From assembly GCA_934772445.1 (NCBI GenBank), contig CAKVMJ010000014.1, positions 1 to 37,393 of the forward strand: a stretch of 37,393 nucleotides of DNA, in the 5' to 3' direction. The translations under genes and the position numbers were made by a program. The notes beneath the pieces were generated by a model, which saw only the letters and a program-made list of their open reading frames with translations, was not told the origin of the DNA and did no database searches. The stretch comes from an uncultured Clostridia bacterium (GTDB lineage: Bacteria > Bacillota > Clostridia > Christensenellales > UBA1242). Positions within the stretch are counted from its first letter, which is position 1, and each line of letters begins with the position of its first letter. This document shows positions 23,575-34,670 of the stretch, piece by piece.

Positions 23575-26500
23575 CTACTTAAATCTAGTTCTTCTTCTAA
23601 TAATTATGAATATTGCTGTTAATGCAACTACCACCACAGCAACCACAATTATAACAATTTTTGCATTATTATTTAATGGTTCTTTTTTAATTACTTTGTA
23701 TGATGCCACAAGTTTGTCATCAGCAGTGTAGATTTGAACCCAATATTCCATTGCTTTTGTTAAAACAATTGTGGAAGTTTCATCAATGCTATTTTCATTA
23801 ATCTCAGCAAATACATAACCATTGATAATTATCTTACTTTCGCCAATTGCATCATATATAGATTTTGCATTATAGGAAAGTGTGATAGGGTCTGTGGTTG
23901 ATGTACCGAACTCAATAGAAGATGTTATTGTTGGAGTGGTTGAACTCAACCAAACATTAAAGGTGAAAGTTCTATATTGTTTTAAGGATTCAATATATCC
24001 TTGAAGAGTTATTCTATAGAAACCAGTACCAGTTGCTTCATCTTCGGCAGATAGCCATAAAGATGTGTATGATGTGATTGGAAGAATAACATAATCTATA
24101 TCTGCTTCCATTTCAATTTTCTTCTCAACGGATATAACTTTGAAATTATTTCCGCTTGAAATATCAAATGTGTGAAGAGTTGTTTTAGGGTTGATTATTT
24201 TGAAATTAAATTCTGATGAGATTGTTTCTTTTTGAAGGTTAGAACTCAATTGAACATCAGCTGTAATTTTTATAAAGTAGTAGCCAGATTCAGAGAATCT
24301 ATAAGTATTTAATGCTGTAACTTCAGGAGTGATTTGCACTGAATTTTTATAAACTTCAATATTGAATGTATCATATAATGTAACGCCTTCAAGTTTAGTT
24401 AAAACTTCTAAGAAAACTTCTTCATTAAATATTTGACCATTCAATGGTTCATCATTATTGATATTGAATACAATTTGATTTATTAAATAAATATTCAAAT
24501 AATCAACGCCGTTAAATCTTGTAATATTTCCAGCTAAATCTCTAACCACAAATTTATGAATACCGCCAGCACTAATTGATAGGTATTTATCTAAATATTC
24601 TTTTGTTTTTTCAACATCTGAATAAATACCATTTAATGATTGAAGGTCCTCCATCTTAACTGAATCAACTAATATTCCATTGAAATAATGTTCGATAAAG
24701 ATTGAGTTTCCTTTTCTTTCATTATAAGTTGCTTCATTTGTGAATAACACATAAAGCAAATCTTTTGTTGATTTAACTATGTTGTTTTGGAAAGATATAT
24801 CCTCGCCAATAATAGTTCCATCAATATTATTAGAATAAATTAATTTAAGTCCTGCAAAGTTTGCAGATGTTTTTGTGATGAAATTAATTCTTACATATCT
24901 AAATGTTATTTTGTTGCCATCGTTTGAATTTTTGTAAATTCTAAATAAGTATGTTTTTAATGTTTCATCTTTTTCAACAAACTCATAAACAATTCCATTG
25001 TTTGTGTTTGTTACAATATCTATATGGTCTCTTGCTTTGATAGGGGAGTTTGTACTATCGTAATTGTTAAAGTTATCTAAAGCATAATAGTTATAAACTG
25101 TTTCGCCATCGTAAATATCGGTATATGATGATTCAAATAATTGAGTGGAATATCCATTTCCTGTTACGGAATAAACAGAATATAGAATTGTGTTGCCTTC
25201 CGCTCTAGAAAATCTAATTTCTTCTGAAGTGTAATCCAAATCGTTTGTAAGCGAGATGAAGTAATCCCCCGGAAGATTAATCTTATAATTATTATTAGTT
25301 ATAATAGAATTATAATTTGTTTTGTTATAATGCCTTCTTAAATTTAATTTAGCATTGAAATTGATTGTTTTTTCATCTAAGTATCTTTCGTTCCAAACAA
25401 TTGCTAAATCTTCAATGAATATTTGACCATTATTCTTTGCAATAATTCCACCATTTAAATTTTTTAATTGAATTTCTGGAAGTTTTGTATAAATAATGAA
25501 TGAATATGTTGCATTTTCAACATTGCCTTTGTTTTCTTCAAACCAAGCATTGAATGTTGTTAAATCCATATTAGTTAAATCCACATTTAGATTTGCAACA
25601 GATAATAAGATAACTGTAAATTTAGTCCAATAGCCTGCATCTTGATTAAATCTTAAGTAGTTTACAGAAGTTTGGCTAGTGCTTGAAGTTTCATTTGTGA
25701 TTCTATAATAAGCATTTATATTTTCAAAATCTGTATATAAAACTCTATTATTATCGTTATCTTCCACTATCACAACTGGGTTATATCTTGAAGGGTCGAA
25801 GGTAACAGTGGTTGTTTTAGCGGTGTAGGTTTCACCATTTAAGGCTTGAGTTTTACCTGAATATGAAACGCTATGATTAACTGAATTTGCATTCCAAGTT
25901 TCATAATATGTTGAAACTCTTCCAAAGTTATCTGTTAAGATTATTCTGAAAGTACCATTGGTTAGGGTAAACGACCTTCCACCAAGGCTAATCCATTCGC
26001 CATCTGGAATTTGAACTTGGCTTGGACTGAAATCTCTTGTTAGAGTTTTCCAAGAAGTTTCGTATTTAGCAATTTCAATACTTGTGATTTTAGTACTTCT
26101 ATATTCGGTGTCGGCTGGAATTGAAATTACATAACCATTTTTAACATATTTAAGCATCTCACCTGGGTAGTAATACTCAATATTTAAGTTTTCACTTGTT
26201 CTTGATGTTATCTTTATAGATAAGTTGAAATCTGCCACACCCACATTATCGCTTGTTATCATATCGCAAATTTTTGTGATATATTCAAAGAACTTGTGCG
26301 GGTAGTTGTTTAATTCAATTTCGCTTAAATCTCCATCAAGACTATCTGAAAGTTGTAATGGATAACCATTTGCATTGTAAATAATTCTTGCATTGATTGG
26401 ATCTAGATATAAGGTGATAGGAGTGGTGGCTTTAAAATCTTGCCTATAAGTGTTGTATTGATATTCGCTAGCAGAGTAGGTAACATATATTTCTGCTTTT

Positions 26501-29500
26501 AAGAATTTATCAACTTTATCACTGCTTGTATTTAATGTTAGATTTAAGTTTGTACCATAAACATTAACACTATTTGCAACGCTATTCAAAACGCCATTCA
26601 AATCTTCATCGTTTAGTTTTGAATTTTTTGCTTTTTCGTATGAATAATTTAGAGATAAATCATCTGCAACATATATAGCATAAACTCTATAGTTGCCTGC
26701 TTCATCTTCTTCAACTATTTCGAAGTATTTACCCACACCATCTCTTATAAATTGTGAACTTTCAGCAAATTCAAATCTGCTAGAATCGAATACTTCATAT
26801 AAGCTTAGTTCGTTTACTCTATTTTTATCTTCAGCTCTTGGGAAATCATCTGGAGTTAGAGTGAATTTATAACTCCTTGGGTTTGAAATTTCTCTATAGT
26901 AAATTCTTCTTGAATCAAAGCGAACATTTCTATCGCCTGAAGTTAATAATTTTGTTACATCAAAGTTTTTAGTTACACCAAAGAAATAATTTTGAATATA
27001 TGTTTTGTAGATTGGTTCATTATTTGGTGTTAGATAATCATTTCCGTTTAAATCTAGGAATGTTAATCTTTTATCGTTTTGATAAGTATAGTAGTTTTCA
27101 ATATAGTAGTTGTAAACTTGTTCTAGGGCATATTGTTTATCAAGAGGCGTTTTATTAGCTAAAGCCTCATAATAATATCTTTCAATATAGCTTGAATATC
27201 CGCTATCTTTTAAATTATCTAAGTAACCAGTAGGTAAGGATACTGTATGGTTTACATTAGGGATAAATTTATCGTTTTCCATTAGATAAATAAGGTTATA
27301 AAGCGGTTTTGTGTTATCCACGGTAATTTGATAGTAGCCAATAAAATTGGACTTTGTGCCATCGTTATTTAAGTAATCGCTAGCAATACCTTTATATTGA
27401 ATAGAAATTTCATAAGTGGCATTAATAGAAGGATCGGATAACGCGCTATCTTTTTTATAATTCTTGTTTGCATTATCAAATATTACCACAGCCCATTTAT
27501 CGGCTTTTGAATTTTCGCCTTTTAATCCAGCGTTTGATAAGAACGCTTGTTTTAATCTATCGTTTGTATAGCCCATATCCGAACTAAACGATTGAATTTG
27601 ATTTCCTTGTCCATCGGTTTTTAATTCAACTTTAAATATAACTTGAGGATTGCCATTTGGTAATGTTCTTGTTATAGTTACGGCATTTGGTTCAATTTCT
27701 GCATCTGTTTTATCAACAGCTTTTTCAAATACGAAAATTAATGTGTCGTTATTAGATGAGGTTAAAACTGAAACAGTTTTGTTATCTATCACTTGTTCTG
27801 TTGCACCATCATTTAAGTTTTCAAGATTTGTGGTGGTTAAAGAATCTGTAATATCATTAAATAACGCATAACTATAATCATAATCGCTATCGGCTGAAGA
27901 TTGATAATCTGCAGAAGGGCTTTTACCAAAGTAGTAGCCTTTTGGAATTGAATAATCAATACCAAATTGAAGATTTAAATCGTTTGCAAACATATTCCAT
28001 TTGCTCATATCCGAACCTTCTGTAACACCTGAACTATCAGCAACGAAAGATGTGTAGTTGTAGGTTAGGTTACTATTTAATCCAGCATTACTTCTATTTA
28101 GAATAATACCTTCTTTTAAAACCGACCTATCAGCAAAACTTGCAGGGTGGTTTAACTCAATATCATTAGACCTATTATTTAATGAATCTAATAAATATAG
28201 TTTGTTTAAGTTTTTATCAGGGGAGATAAGGTTTGTTTTACCTTCTTTAAATCCGATTAACTTAGTTGTTGTACCGAATGTTAAATTTAAACGCATTAAG
28301 AATCTTTGATTATAATAAGTTTTTGCATTGAAATCGGTTTTTGCAAGAGTTGATTCGCTAATACCATAAACATAACGATTAATTAAATAAGTTAATCTAT
28401 TTTTAGCATTGGTTAAACCTAATTCTAAGTTGCCTCCACCTGCATCATATCTATCAACGATGTTTGTGGCATTTTCATAATCGGTATTTAAAATATAATT
28501 TTCATAACTAACTGCTTGATTGTATTTATCCATTGAAAGATTGAATTGTACAAGCTCTCTATTAGTTAGGAATAAGTTTGAAACTTTCATACTGCTATAA
28601 GCAATATTTTTAGTTGATGCTTTTTCTAAACGATTATTAATAGTTTGTTCGTTGAAAAATGAATTTTCATAATCTTCATCGTTCATTCCAGCACCAAGAA
28701 TGAAATTTAAGTTTGAGATATTTGTAAGTTCGATAATGCCATTTGTATCAACATAATAAACATAATATCTATAAACTGTATCATTTTTCAAAGCATCGCC
28801 AAGATTTTCTCTTGAATCTTTAACTAAACCATTTGCATTAATATAATCTGTGTAAATTCTTCTGAAAACATATAATCCATTTTTAGTACATTCATAATTT
28901 GTTGAACCCTTGCTTGCAGGATTTATCATATTACTATAATATCTCTTCTCGCTTGAATCATAATATGCACTATTTGATTTTGAATCTGTTTGAGAATTAT
29001 TAACTATAATTTGCCAGCCACGCTCAGAGTTTAACGCGAATGGATAGATAGAATTAGGTTCGTTTACTTCTTCATCATCTGCATTATAGTTGTTTAATTT
29101 TTTATCAGATATGATTATATCTTTTGTTGAGTTATCTAATTTGTTTGTGAATTTGAATGTATATTCATTTGTATTTTCATTATATGTAACTTTAGTTAGA
29201 ACATAATTTGAATAAAACTCTGTATCGAAATCATAGAACTTATAATCTATTCTGCTCTTTGGTATTTTATCATCAACTAACCAGCTGAAATATAATTGAG
29301 AAGCTGAATATGATGAATAAGGAGTTAGATTATAAAGAGTCATATTAGGTGAGTAGTTTAGTTTTTCATCTGTTAATTCAAAACTACCAAAACTCATAGC
29401 CAAAGTTAAATCTAAGTTCATCCAAAGTGTGTTACCACATTCATTTCCAAGCAAATCGGTGATAACATAAATATATTTCTTTTCGCCATAGAAACCATAG

Positions 29501-32500
29501 ATATGGTCGGTATCTTGTTCAATCTCTCTAACTGTTACGCCAAACCTTGAAGCAAGAGCTTTCTTGGTAGGGGATAGGTAGGTTGAATTTTTAGTTAGGA
29601 TACCATTTGCATCTGTGGAATAATCAAAAGAATAAATGCCGGTGTCATCAGAATTTGTGTTATAGTATTGGAAATTTACATTTCTAATAGGAAGAAGGAA
29701 ATAATATGAAATTAAAGGCTTAGAGTTCTTTCCTAAAACTAATTCTTTAGTTAGGGCTATATCTGCATAATAACGAAGTTTGCCATCAATAGTTTTTTGA
29801 TAAATCTTATCATAACCTATTGAACCATCGGCATTGATAAATTCTTTATCAACTTCAATAATTCTATCGCCATCAGCAGTTCTAACGCTCCAAACTCTTG
29901 AAAGCTTTAATCCGGAATATTTGTTTGAGCCATTGTTTTGAGATTTATAAACATCTTTAAGCATACTCTCAAGGCTTGTGGCTTCATAGTTTATTCCATT
30001 TCCAAATATATATTTATCAAATAAATCTGTATTATCTATATCATCTGTGTTTGTTATATTTATAGCTTTGTAATTACCCCAAGAGATATTTGCAAAATCT
30101 GTGATAATTCCATATTTTTCAATATAACTATCTTCTCCTTCAACATCTAAGAAGAAATTTGGATTAGATATATCAAACGCAACGAAATATTGTGATGTGT
30201 TGCCAGCAGAATCTTTTAAATTAAAAATATAAAGCATTGAACTAGTTGGCTTGAAAATGTTTTTATTATAAACGCTATCTCCAAGTTTGTTAAATGAATA
30301 ATCATATTCATAATTAACATTTTGAATTACATTATAAGGGTTTATTCTTTGAGTTCCGCTAACTCCTTCTAATTGTTCACTTAAGAATAATCTTAAAGTT
30401 TCTGTGTTGTTTTTGAAAGGTATTGCAGTGTAGGTGGTGGTGATAGAAGAACCGCTAGGTCTTTTATCATAAACAAATGTAAATGGCTTTGTGATAAGAT
30501 TTTCCATATTATTATCAAACGCTTTTGAAATTGCGTTTGAATCAAGGTTCACAGGTAAAATCTTCAAACCAGTTAAATCTGTGTAGTCAAAAACAAATTT
30601 TTGAGTTAGGGAAGCACCATTATTAAAACCATATTCTAAATGGAAATTATAAGTTCCGCTACCCCATAGAGCAATATTTGTTGTTGAAACTGTTTCGGGA
30701 TTTATATAGTGAGTTACAGTTGCATTTTTTGAAACATAAACTTGATTTACATCTTTTTTGTAAACATATCTAACATTTTCAGTATTTTCTAATTCTTCAA
30801 CGAGCTTTGAATTTAAGAAATCTAATGGATACATATCTTTATATTTCAAAGTGTCACCAAAGTAGATATCGAATACTGGAACGATATATAATCCAGAATT
30901 AGCATATTTTTGCATATATAATGGTTTACCGCTCTCATCAATAATTTGCTTAAATACGCGAATATTGAAACTGTTTGTGTATGTATAACCAACGGCATAT
31001 TGTGTGGTTGTGGCAGTTTTTAATGCCTCATAACCGCTAGTTTCACGGCTACCATTTTCGCCAATATTAATTCCAGCAAAGTTTGTTTTGCTAAAATAAG
31101 GGATAATATCATATTGGAAATATGAACTTTGACTCCAAGTTATTCTAACGACATCGTTTGTGTAAGGATAATCATCTTTGCCAACAACTAATTTTTCCCA
31201 AGCATTGTGAGAGGTGGTAGGGGTGTCTATAACAGTTACTAATCTTTCATAAGTGGTTTTAGGATTTGATTTGTCAATTACAAATGCGAAAACTTGATAG
31301 AATTTAGTGTTTTCAAGATTATTGAAAATTGTATCATAAGTATCGTATTTATATTCAGCAATTATTTCATAATAACCGCTCTCACTAGGTTGGTCATCTT
31401 TTGTAAAATACCTTATTTCTTTTGGGTTATTATCTGTGATATATGGTTTGCCATCTTCATCGTAAGCAAAATCATAAACATAATATCTTGAAATTGGAAC
31501 TAAGCCATTGAATGAATATAAGCCAAAGAAATCAAAAGTGATAGGAGTCATATTTGTTACTGGAACATTTCCAATAGACCTATAAGCATTTGTGGTGGCA
31601 TCTTCTTTTAATGTGATAGTTTTAGAAGTTGAGGCCAATTTTCCGTTTGAAAGGATAGCTAAAAGGTTTTCTCTTTCATTTTCAATTCTTGTGTTTACAT
31701 TTTCAGTTAAATCACTATAAATACCTTCTAAAACATTTTTAAATTCAGTTTTACCATTTTTGTTAAAATATGATTTAATACCGAAGTTGTGAAGAGTATA
31801 GCCATACTTTCTATATTTTGCATTTCTAGTTTCTTCAACACCATTGATTGTTATATTATATTTATAATAATTTTTTAAATCGTAAACTGTGTTTTTCTCG
31901 TTTGTATCAATAACAAATGAAATATTATCAAGCCCAGCATTTTCTAATGTGGCGTTTAAATCTCCGCCATCATAGTTAATATGTTTTTGTGATAGGGTAT
32001 ATCTATTTTCTAAGGTAAACACACCTAATTCACTATAAACGATTTCATAGTTAAAATTAAATCCATCAAAGTTGCTTAGATTTTCATAAACAGGGGAGGA
32101 GATAATATCTTTATAACTTAGCTTATTGCCTTCTTCATCGGTTGAGATTATATTGCTATCGTTTAGAATTAAAGACTCATTCAAAACATTGAAGTTATCT
32201 TCAGTAATGCCATAAGGGTTTTGAACTGAAAGAGTTGTTTTACCGCTTAGAGTTTTGATAATTAATTTTCTTTTTAACTCGTTTGTTAGATTGAAATCAA
32301 AACCGCCAAAATCTCTTTCTTCTGCTTCTTGAAGAATTTCATCATTATCTAGTTTTGCGTATTTGTAATTAGTTGAGATTTTAACATTATCTTCTTCCTT
32401 AGATAGAGTTTGAGAATATTCAATTTTTTCTTTCTTAGTTAAATCGCTAGTGTTTATATAAAGCATAATATCGCTCTCACTAACTTTATCTATATCTGTG

Positions 32501-34401
32501 GTTTTGTAATATTTAATAATATATGTTTTAACTATGTTTTCTAAACCAGTATTTTCATCTGTAGTTTTTGTAATCTTCTCAAAGATTAATGTTGTTAATT
32601 TATATTCAAAATTACCCCAACCATCAGAAAGATAGTTAATCGCATCAAAACCGCTTGTTCTTGATTTATAAATATAAGAATAAGCGTAAACATTTTGATA
32701 AGCGAGTTCTTCGCTATCAGGGGAGATAGTTTCTTTTAATTCGTTGTTAATTAATTCAGCATTTATATCATTTATATTGAAAGTACGCTTTTCTGCAATA
32801 ATCAATGTTTCTTTATTTTTAGTTCCATTGATATATTCTGAAACTAACCCTTTTTCTCTTGCATTGAAGTTTGTTGATTCAGGGTTGCGTTCTTCACGAT
32901 ATAATGATTTAAAATCGTATTTATAATTTGTTTCCACAAGGTTGATTGTTTGATTAACAGATAAATTATATTTGGAAGCATCGTAAGTGTAGGTAGGGAA
33001 CTCTTGTGTTTGGAAATTATAGAAATATGTTTTATAGGAGTTTTCATCTAAGCCTTTATCAAAGTATTGGCTTGGGTTGTTTTTAAGCAATTCGTTAAAA
33101 TCTGGATAAGAAGTTATATTGCTTGTTCTATTTAGATAAATTTCATATTTGAAGTTAAATTCAGTGGCTTTGCCATCTGCGGAAGTGTATTGACCAGTAA
33201 AGATAAAGGTATATAAACCTTCAGGGTGTTTTACAAGCAAAGTTTTAGAATCTTCAACATTTTCATTTTCTTTATATCTCACATTTTCAAGATCAATATA
33301 TTGATACCAAAAATAATTAAAAGATCCGCTTTCTAATTTTTGAAGAATTGGTTTTTCTGCCAAAACTCTAAGTCCGCTATAATATTGGTTTTGTAGGGTG
33401 ATAGAAACTTCATCAAGTCTGGTGATTTGATTGAATAAATTTGATTTATTTGATTCTGTGTAAACATCGCCAATACTCAAATATAAAGATTGGATATTTT
33501 CATTAGTTGTGAAACCGTTAACCAAATTTTGTTTAGCTTTATAGTTATCAAGAGTTAAAAACTTCTTTTGGGTGGCGGAAAGATTAGATGCTAAAACTTC
33601 ATCATATAGGGGAATATAATATTTGCAATCTGTTTCATCATCTGTAATCTTAATTTGAGTTGAATCGCCATCGGTAATAGTTTTTGCAATTTTATAGTTA
33701 TCTTTTGTGATAGCATAATCCTTTGGTGCTTCAATATATAAATTCTCAACGCTCTTTACAAAATAGTTTGGTAAATAAGAGCTTGCATTATCTGAAGTTT
33801 TAGATTTAACTTCATCGTTATATTTTTGAAGAATAGGACCGTTATCGCTATTAACCAATTTGAATATTGAATATGTATAAGGTTGTAAACGATTGTTTAT
33901 ATAAAGATTAGCATTAGTAATCTCAAAGAACTGACCACCAATTGAAGCATAGTAAACATTTGCAGGATCTTTAATTCCTTCAGCAAATGTGGCTAGGTCA
34001 TCAATTCTATTAGCCTTACTGCTATCATAAACATTATTTTCGGTATCGTTGCCAAAAATTAACTCATAATAGGTTTTATCTTCTAATATGAATAATTTAT
34101 CCTCGGCATCAATATCATAATTTCTATTGATTTGTAAATAATCATTGAAGGTTAGATAATTAAAACCATAATTATCTTTTTCTTCATTGGTTATATATGC
34201 AGGAACAATATTTCCATCTTTATCAATGGAAACTTGAGTTTGCCTGATAGGAGTGGTGGCAACGAAAAAATTAAATTCATCACTAAGTGCTGAAACTTGA
34301 TTTTGTTTGAAAATATTCAAAATGCCAAAACCTAAAAGCAAAACAGAAATTAATAGAGCAAAACTGCTCAAAACTGCATTAAACTTCTTTTTTGAACCCA
34401 T
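23575..34401 (-). CDS. Giant membrane-tethered surface protein, 3608 residues
   Basis: One uninterrupted frame covering 29% of the window. N-terminus: KKKF then a hydrophobic helix (about 9-28), read as a signal peptide or anchor. C-terminus: a helix at about 3579-3600 followed by RRRTRFK, so the large body is predicted to be outside and held by the membrane; no LPXTG sorting signal is seen. The body is rich in N, Y, T, S and D. It shows short recurring Ig-like end motifs, D-x-x-G-N/R with aromatic strands: DSAGNTSQYF (about 1395), DLLGN (about 1653), DEAGNYRVY (about 2570), DNFGRVSTYY (about 2823) and DLAGNITRF (about 3287). No enzymatic motif is recognised. It may be an adhesin or envelope scaffold. 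GGGAG precedes the ATG. It diverges from the secreted-protein cluster and ends at a shared terminator. Confidence 0.8.
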   Translation of the reverse strand: MGSKKKFNAVLSSFALLISVLLLGFGILNIFKQNQVSALSDEFNFFVATTPIRQTQVSIDKDGNIVPAYITNEEKDNYGFNYLTFNDYLQINRNYDIDAEDKLFILEDKTYYELIFGNDTENNVYDSSKANRIDDLATFAEGIKDPANVYYASIGGQFFEITNANLYINNRLQPYTYSIFKLVNSDNGPILQKYNDEVKSKTSDNASSYLPNYFVKSVENLYIEAPKDYAITKDNYKIAKTITDGDSTQIKITDDETDCKYYIPLYDEVLASNLSATQKKFLTLDNYKAKQNLVNGFTTNENIQSLYLSIGDVYTESNKSNLFNQITRLDEVSITLQNQYYSGLRVLAEKPILQKLESGSFNYFWYQYIDLENVRYKENENVEDSKTLLVKHPEGLYTFIFTGQYTSADGKATEFNFKYEIYLNRTSNITSYPDFNELLKNNPSQYFDKGLDENSYKTYFYNFQTQEFPTYTYDASKYNLSVNQTINLVETNYKYDFKSLYREERNPESTNFNAREKGLVSEYINGTKNKETLIIAEKRTFNINDINAELINNELKETISPDSEELAYQNVYAYSYIYKSRTSGFDAINYLSDGWGNFEYKLTTLIFEKITKTTDENTGLENIVKTYIIKYYKTTDIDKVSESDIMLYINTSDLTKKEKIEYSQTLSKEEDNVKISTNYKYAKLDNDEILQEAEERDFGGFDFNLTNELKRKLIIKTLSGKTTLSVQNPYGITEDNFNVLNESLILNDSNIISTDEEGNKLSYKDIISSPVYENLSNFDGFNFNYEIVYSELGVFTLENRYTLSQKHINYDGGDLNATLENAGLDNISFVIDTNEKNTVYDLKNYYKYNITINGVEETRNAKYRKYGYTLHNFGIKSYFNKNGKTEFKNVLEGIYSDLTENVNTRIENERENLLAILSNGKLASTSKTITLKEDATTNAYRSIGNVPVTNMTPITFDFFGLYSFNGLVPISRYYVYDFAYDEDGKPYITDNNPKEIRYFTKDDQPSESGYYEIIAEYKYDTYDTIFNNLENTKFYQVFAFVIDKSNPKTTYERLVTVIDTPTTSHNAWEKLVVGKDDYPYTNDVVRITWSQSSYFQYDIIPYFSKTNFAGINIGENGSRETSGYEALKTATTTQYAVGYTYTNSFNIRVFKQIIDESGKPLYMQKYANSGLYIVPVFDIYFGDTLKYKDMYPLDFLNSKLVEELENTENVRYVYKKDVNQVYVSKNATVTHYINPETVSTTNIALWGSGTYNFHLEYGFNNGASLTQKFVFDYTDLTGLKILPVNLDSNAISKAFDNNMENLITKPFTFVYDKRPSGSSITTTYTAIPFKNNTETLRLFLSEQLEGVSGTQRINPYNVIQNVNYEYDYSFNKLGDSVYNKNIFKPTSSMLYIFNLKDSAGNTSQYFVAFDISNPNFFLDVEGEDSYIEKYGIITDFANISWGNYKAINITNTDDIDNTDLFDKYIFGNGINYEATSLESMLKDVYKSQNNGSNKYSGLKLSRVWSVRTADGDRIIEVDKEFINADGSIGYDKIYQKTIDGKLRYYADIALTKELVLGKNSKPLISYYFLLPIRNVNFQYYNTNSDDTGIYSFDYSTDANGILTKNSTYLSPTKKALASRFGVTVREIEQDTDHIYGFYGEKKYIYVITDLLGNECGNTLWMNLDLTLAMSFGSFELTDEKLNYSPNMTLYNLTPYSSYSASQLYFSWLVDDKIPKSRIDYKFYDFDTEFYSNYVLTKVTYNENTNEYTFKFTNKLDNSTKDIIISDKKLNNYNADDEEVNEPNSIYPFALNSERGWQIIVNNSQTDSKSNSAYYDSSEKRYYSNMINPASKGSTNYECTKNGLYVFRRIYTDYINANGLVKDSRENLGDALKNDTVYRYYVYYVDTNGIIELTNISNLNFILGAGMNDEDYENSFFNEQTINNRLEKASTKNIAYSSMKVSNLFLTNRELVQFNLSMDKYNQAVSYENYILNTDYENATNIVDRYDAGGGNLELGLTNAKNRLTYLINRYVYGISESTLAKTDFNAKTYYNQRFLMRLNLTFGTTTKLIGFKEGKTNLISPDKNLNKLYLLDSLNNRSNDIELNHPASFADRSVLKEGIILNRSNAGLNSNLTYNYTSFVADSSGVTEGSDMSKWNMFANDLNLQFGIDYSIPKGYYFGKSPSADYQSSADSDYDYSYALFNDITDSLTTTNLENLNDGATEQVIDNKTVSVLTSSNNDTLIFVFEKAVDKTDAEIEPNAVTITRTLPNGNPQVIFKVELKTDGQGNQIQSFSSDMGYTNDRLKQAFLSNAGLKGENSKADKWAVVIFDNANKNYKKDSALSDPSINATYEISIQYKGIASDYLNNDGTKSNFIGYYQITVDNTKPLYNLIYLMENDKFIPNVNHTVSLPTGYLDNLKDSGYSSYIERYYYEALANKTPLDKQYALEQVYNYYIENYYTYQNDKRLTFLDLNGNDYLTPNNEPIYKTYIQNYFFGVTKNFDVTKLLTSGDRNVRFDSRRIYYREISNPRSYKFTLTPDDFPRAEDKNRVNELSLYEVFDSSRFEFAESSQFIRDGVGKYFEIVEEDEAGNYRVYAIYVADDLSLNYSYEKAKNSKLNDEDLNGVLNSVANSVNVYGTNLNLTLNTSSDKVDKFLKAEIYVTYSASEYQYNTYRQDFKATTPITLYLDPINARIIYNANGYPLQLSDSLDGDLSEIELNNYPHKFFEYITKICDMITSDNVGVADFNLSIKITSRTSENLNIEYYYPGEMLKYVKNGYVISIPADTEYRSTKITSIEIAKYETSWKTLTRDFSPSQVQIPDGEWISLGGRSFTLTNGTFRIILTDNFGRVSTYYETWNANSVNHSVSYSGKTQALNGETYTAKTTTVTFDPSRYNPVVIVEDNDNNRVLYTDFENINAYYRITNETSSTSQTSVNYLRFNQDAGYWTKFTVILLSVANLNVDLTNMDLTTFNAWFEENKGNVENATYSFIIYTKLPEIQLKNLNGGIIAKNNGQIFIEDLAIVWNERYLDEKTINFNAKLNLRRHYNKTNYNSIITNNNYKINLPGDYFISLTNDLDYTSEEIRFSRAEGNTILYSVYSVTGNGYSTQLFESSYTDIYDGETVYNYYALDNFNNYDSTNSPIKARDHIDIVTNTNNGIVYEFVEKDETLKTYLFRIYKNSNDGNKITFRYVRINFITKTSANFAGLKLIYSNNIDGTIIGEDISFQNNIVKSTKDLLYVLFTNEATYNERKGNSIFIEHYFNGILVDSVKMEDLQSLNGIYSDVEKTKEYLDKYLSISAGGIHKFVVRDLAGNITRFNGVDYLNIYLINQIVFNINNDEPLNGQIFNEEVFLEVLTKLEGVTLYDTFNIEVYKNSVQITPEVTALNTYRFSESGYYFIKITADVQLSSNLQKETISSEFNFKIINPKTTLHTFDISSGNNFKVISVEKKIEMEADIDYVILPITSYTSLWLSAEDEATGTGFYRITLQGYIESLKQYRTFTFNVWLSSTTPTITSSIEFGTSTTDPITLSYNAKSIYDAIGESKIIINGYVFAEINENSIDETSTIVLTKAMEYWVQIYTADDKLVASYKVIKKEPLNNNAKIVIIVVAVVVVALTAIFIIIRRRTRFK

Positions 34402-34464
34402 TTTAATTTATCTCCCATTTTTCATTTTAAAGCAAAAAATTGTTTATATTTTTTAGCCAAAATA

Positions 34465-34492
34465 ATTTTAACATATTTTGGATTTTAGACAA
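34465..34492 (-). promoter_or_regulatory. Promoter of the giant gene
   Basis: On the minus strand, TTGTCT (plus 34487-34492), a 16-nt spacer and an extended -10 TGTTAAAAT with hexamer plus 34465-34470. Confidence 0.6.
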
Positions 34493-34612
34493 AACAAAAT
34501 AATGCAAAATATGAGTAAATTATATATAAATATACTTTGTATTTCACATATAAAAAATACATCATAAATAAATTATGATTTGCAAAAAATATTTTATATT
34601 TATAAATTTATT

Positions 34613-34640
34613 TGACTTAAACGAATAAATTTTGTATTAT
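34613..34640 (+). promoter_or_regulatory. Promoter of the first secreted protein gene
   Basis: TTGACT at 34613-34618 within the shared word TTTATTTGAC (34608-34617), a 16-nt spacer, then TATTAT at 34635-34640. Confidence 0.65.
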
Positions 34641-34670
34641 ATCGGTAAGTAGTATGTGTTAGGAGTGTGT

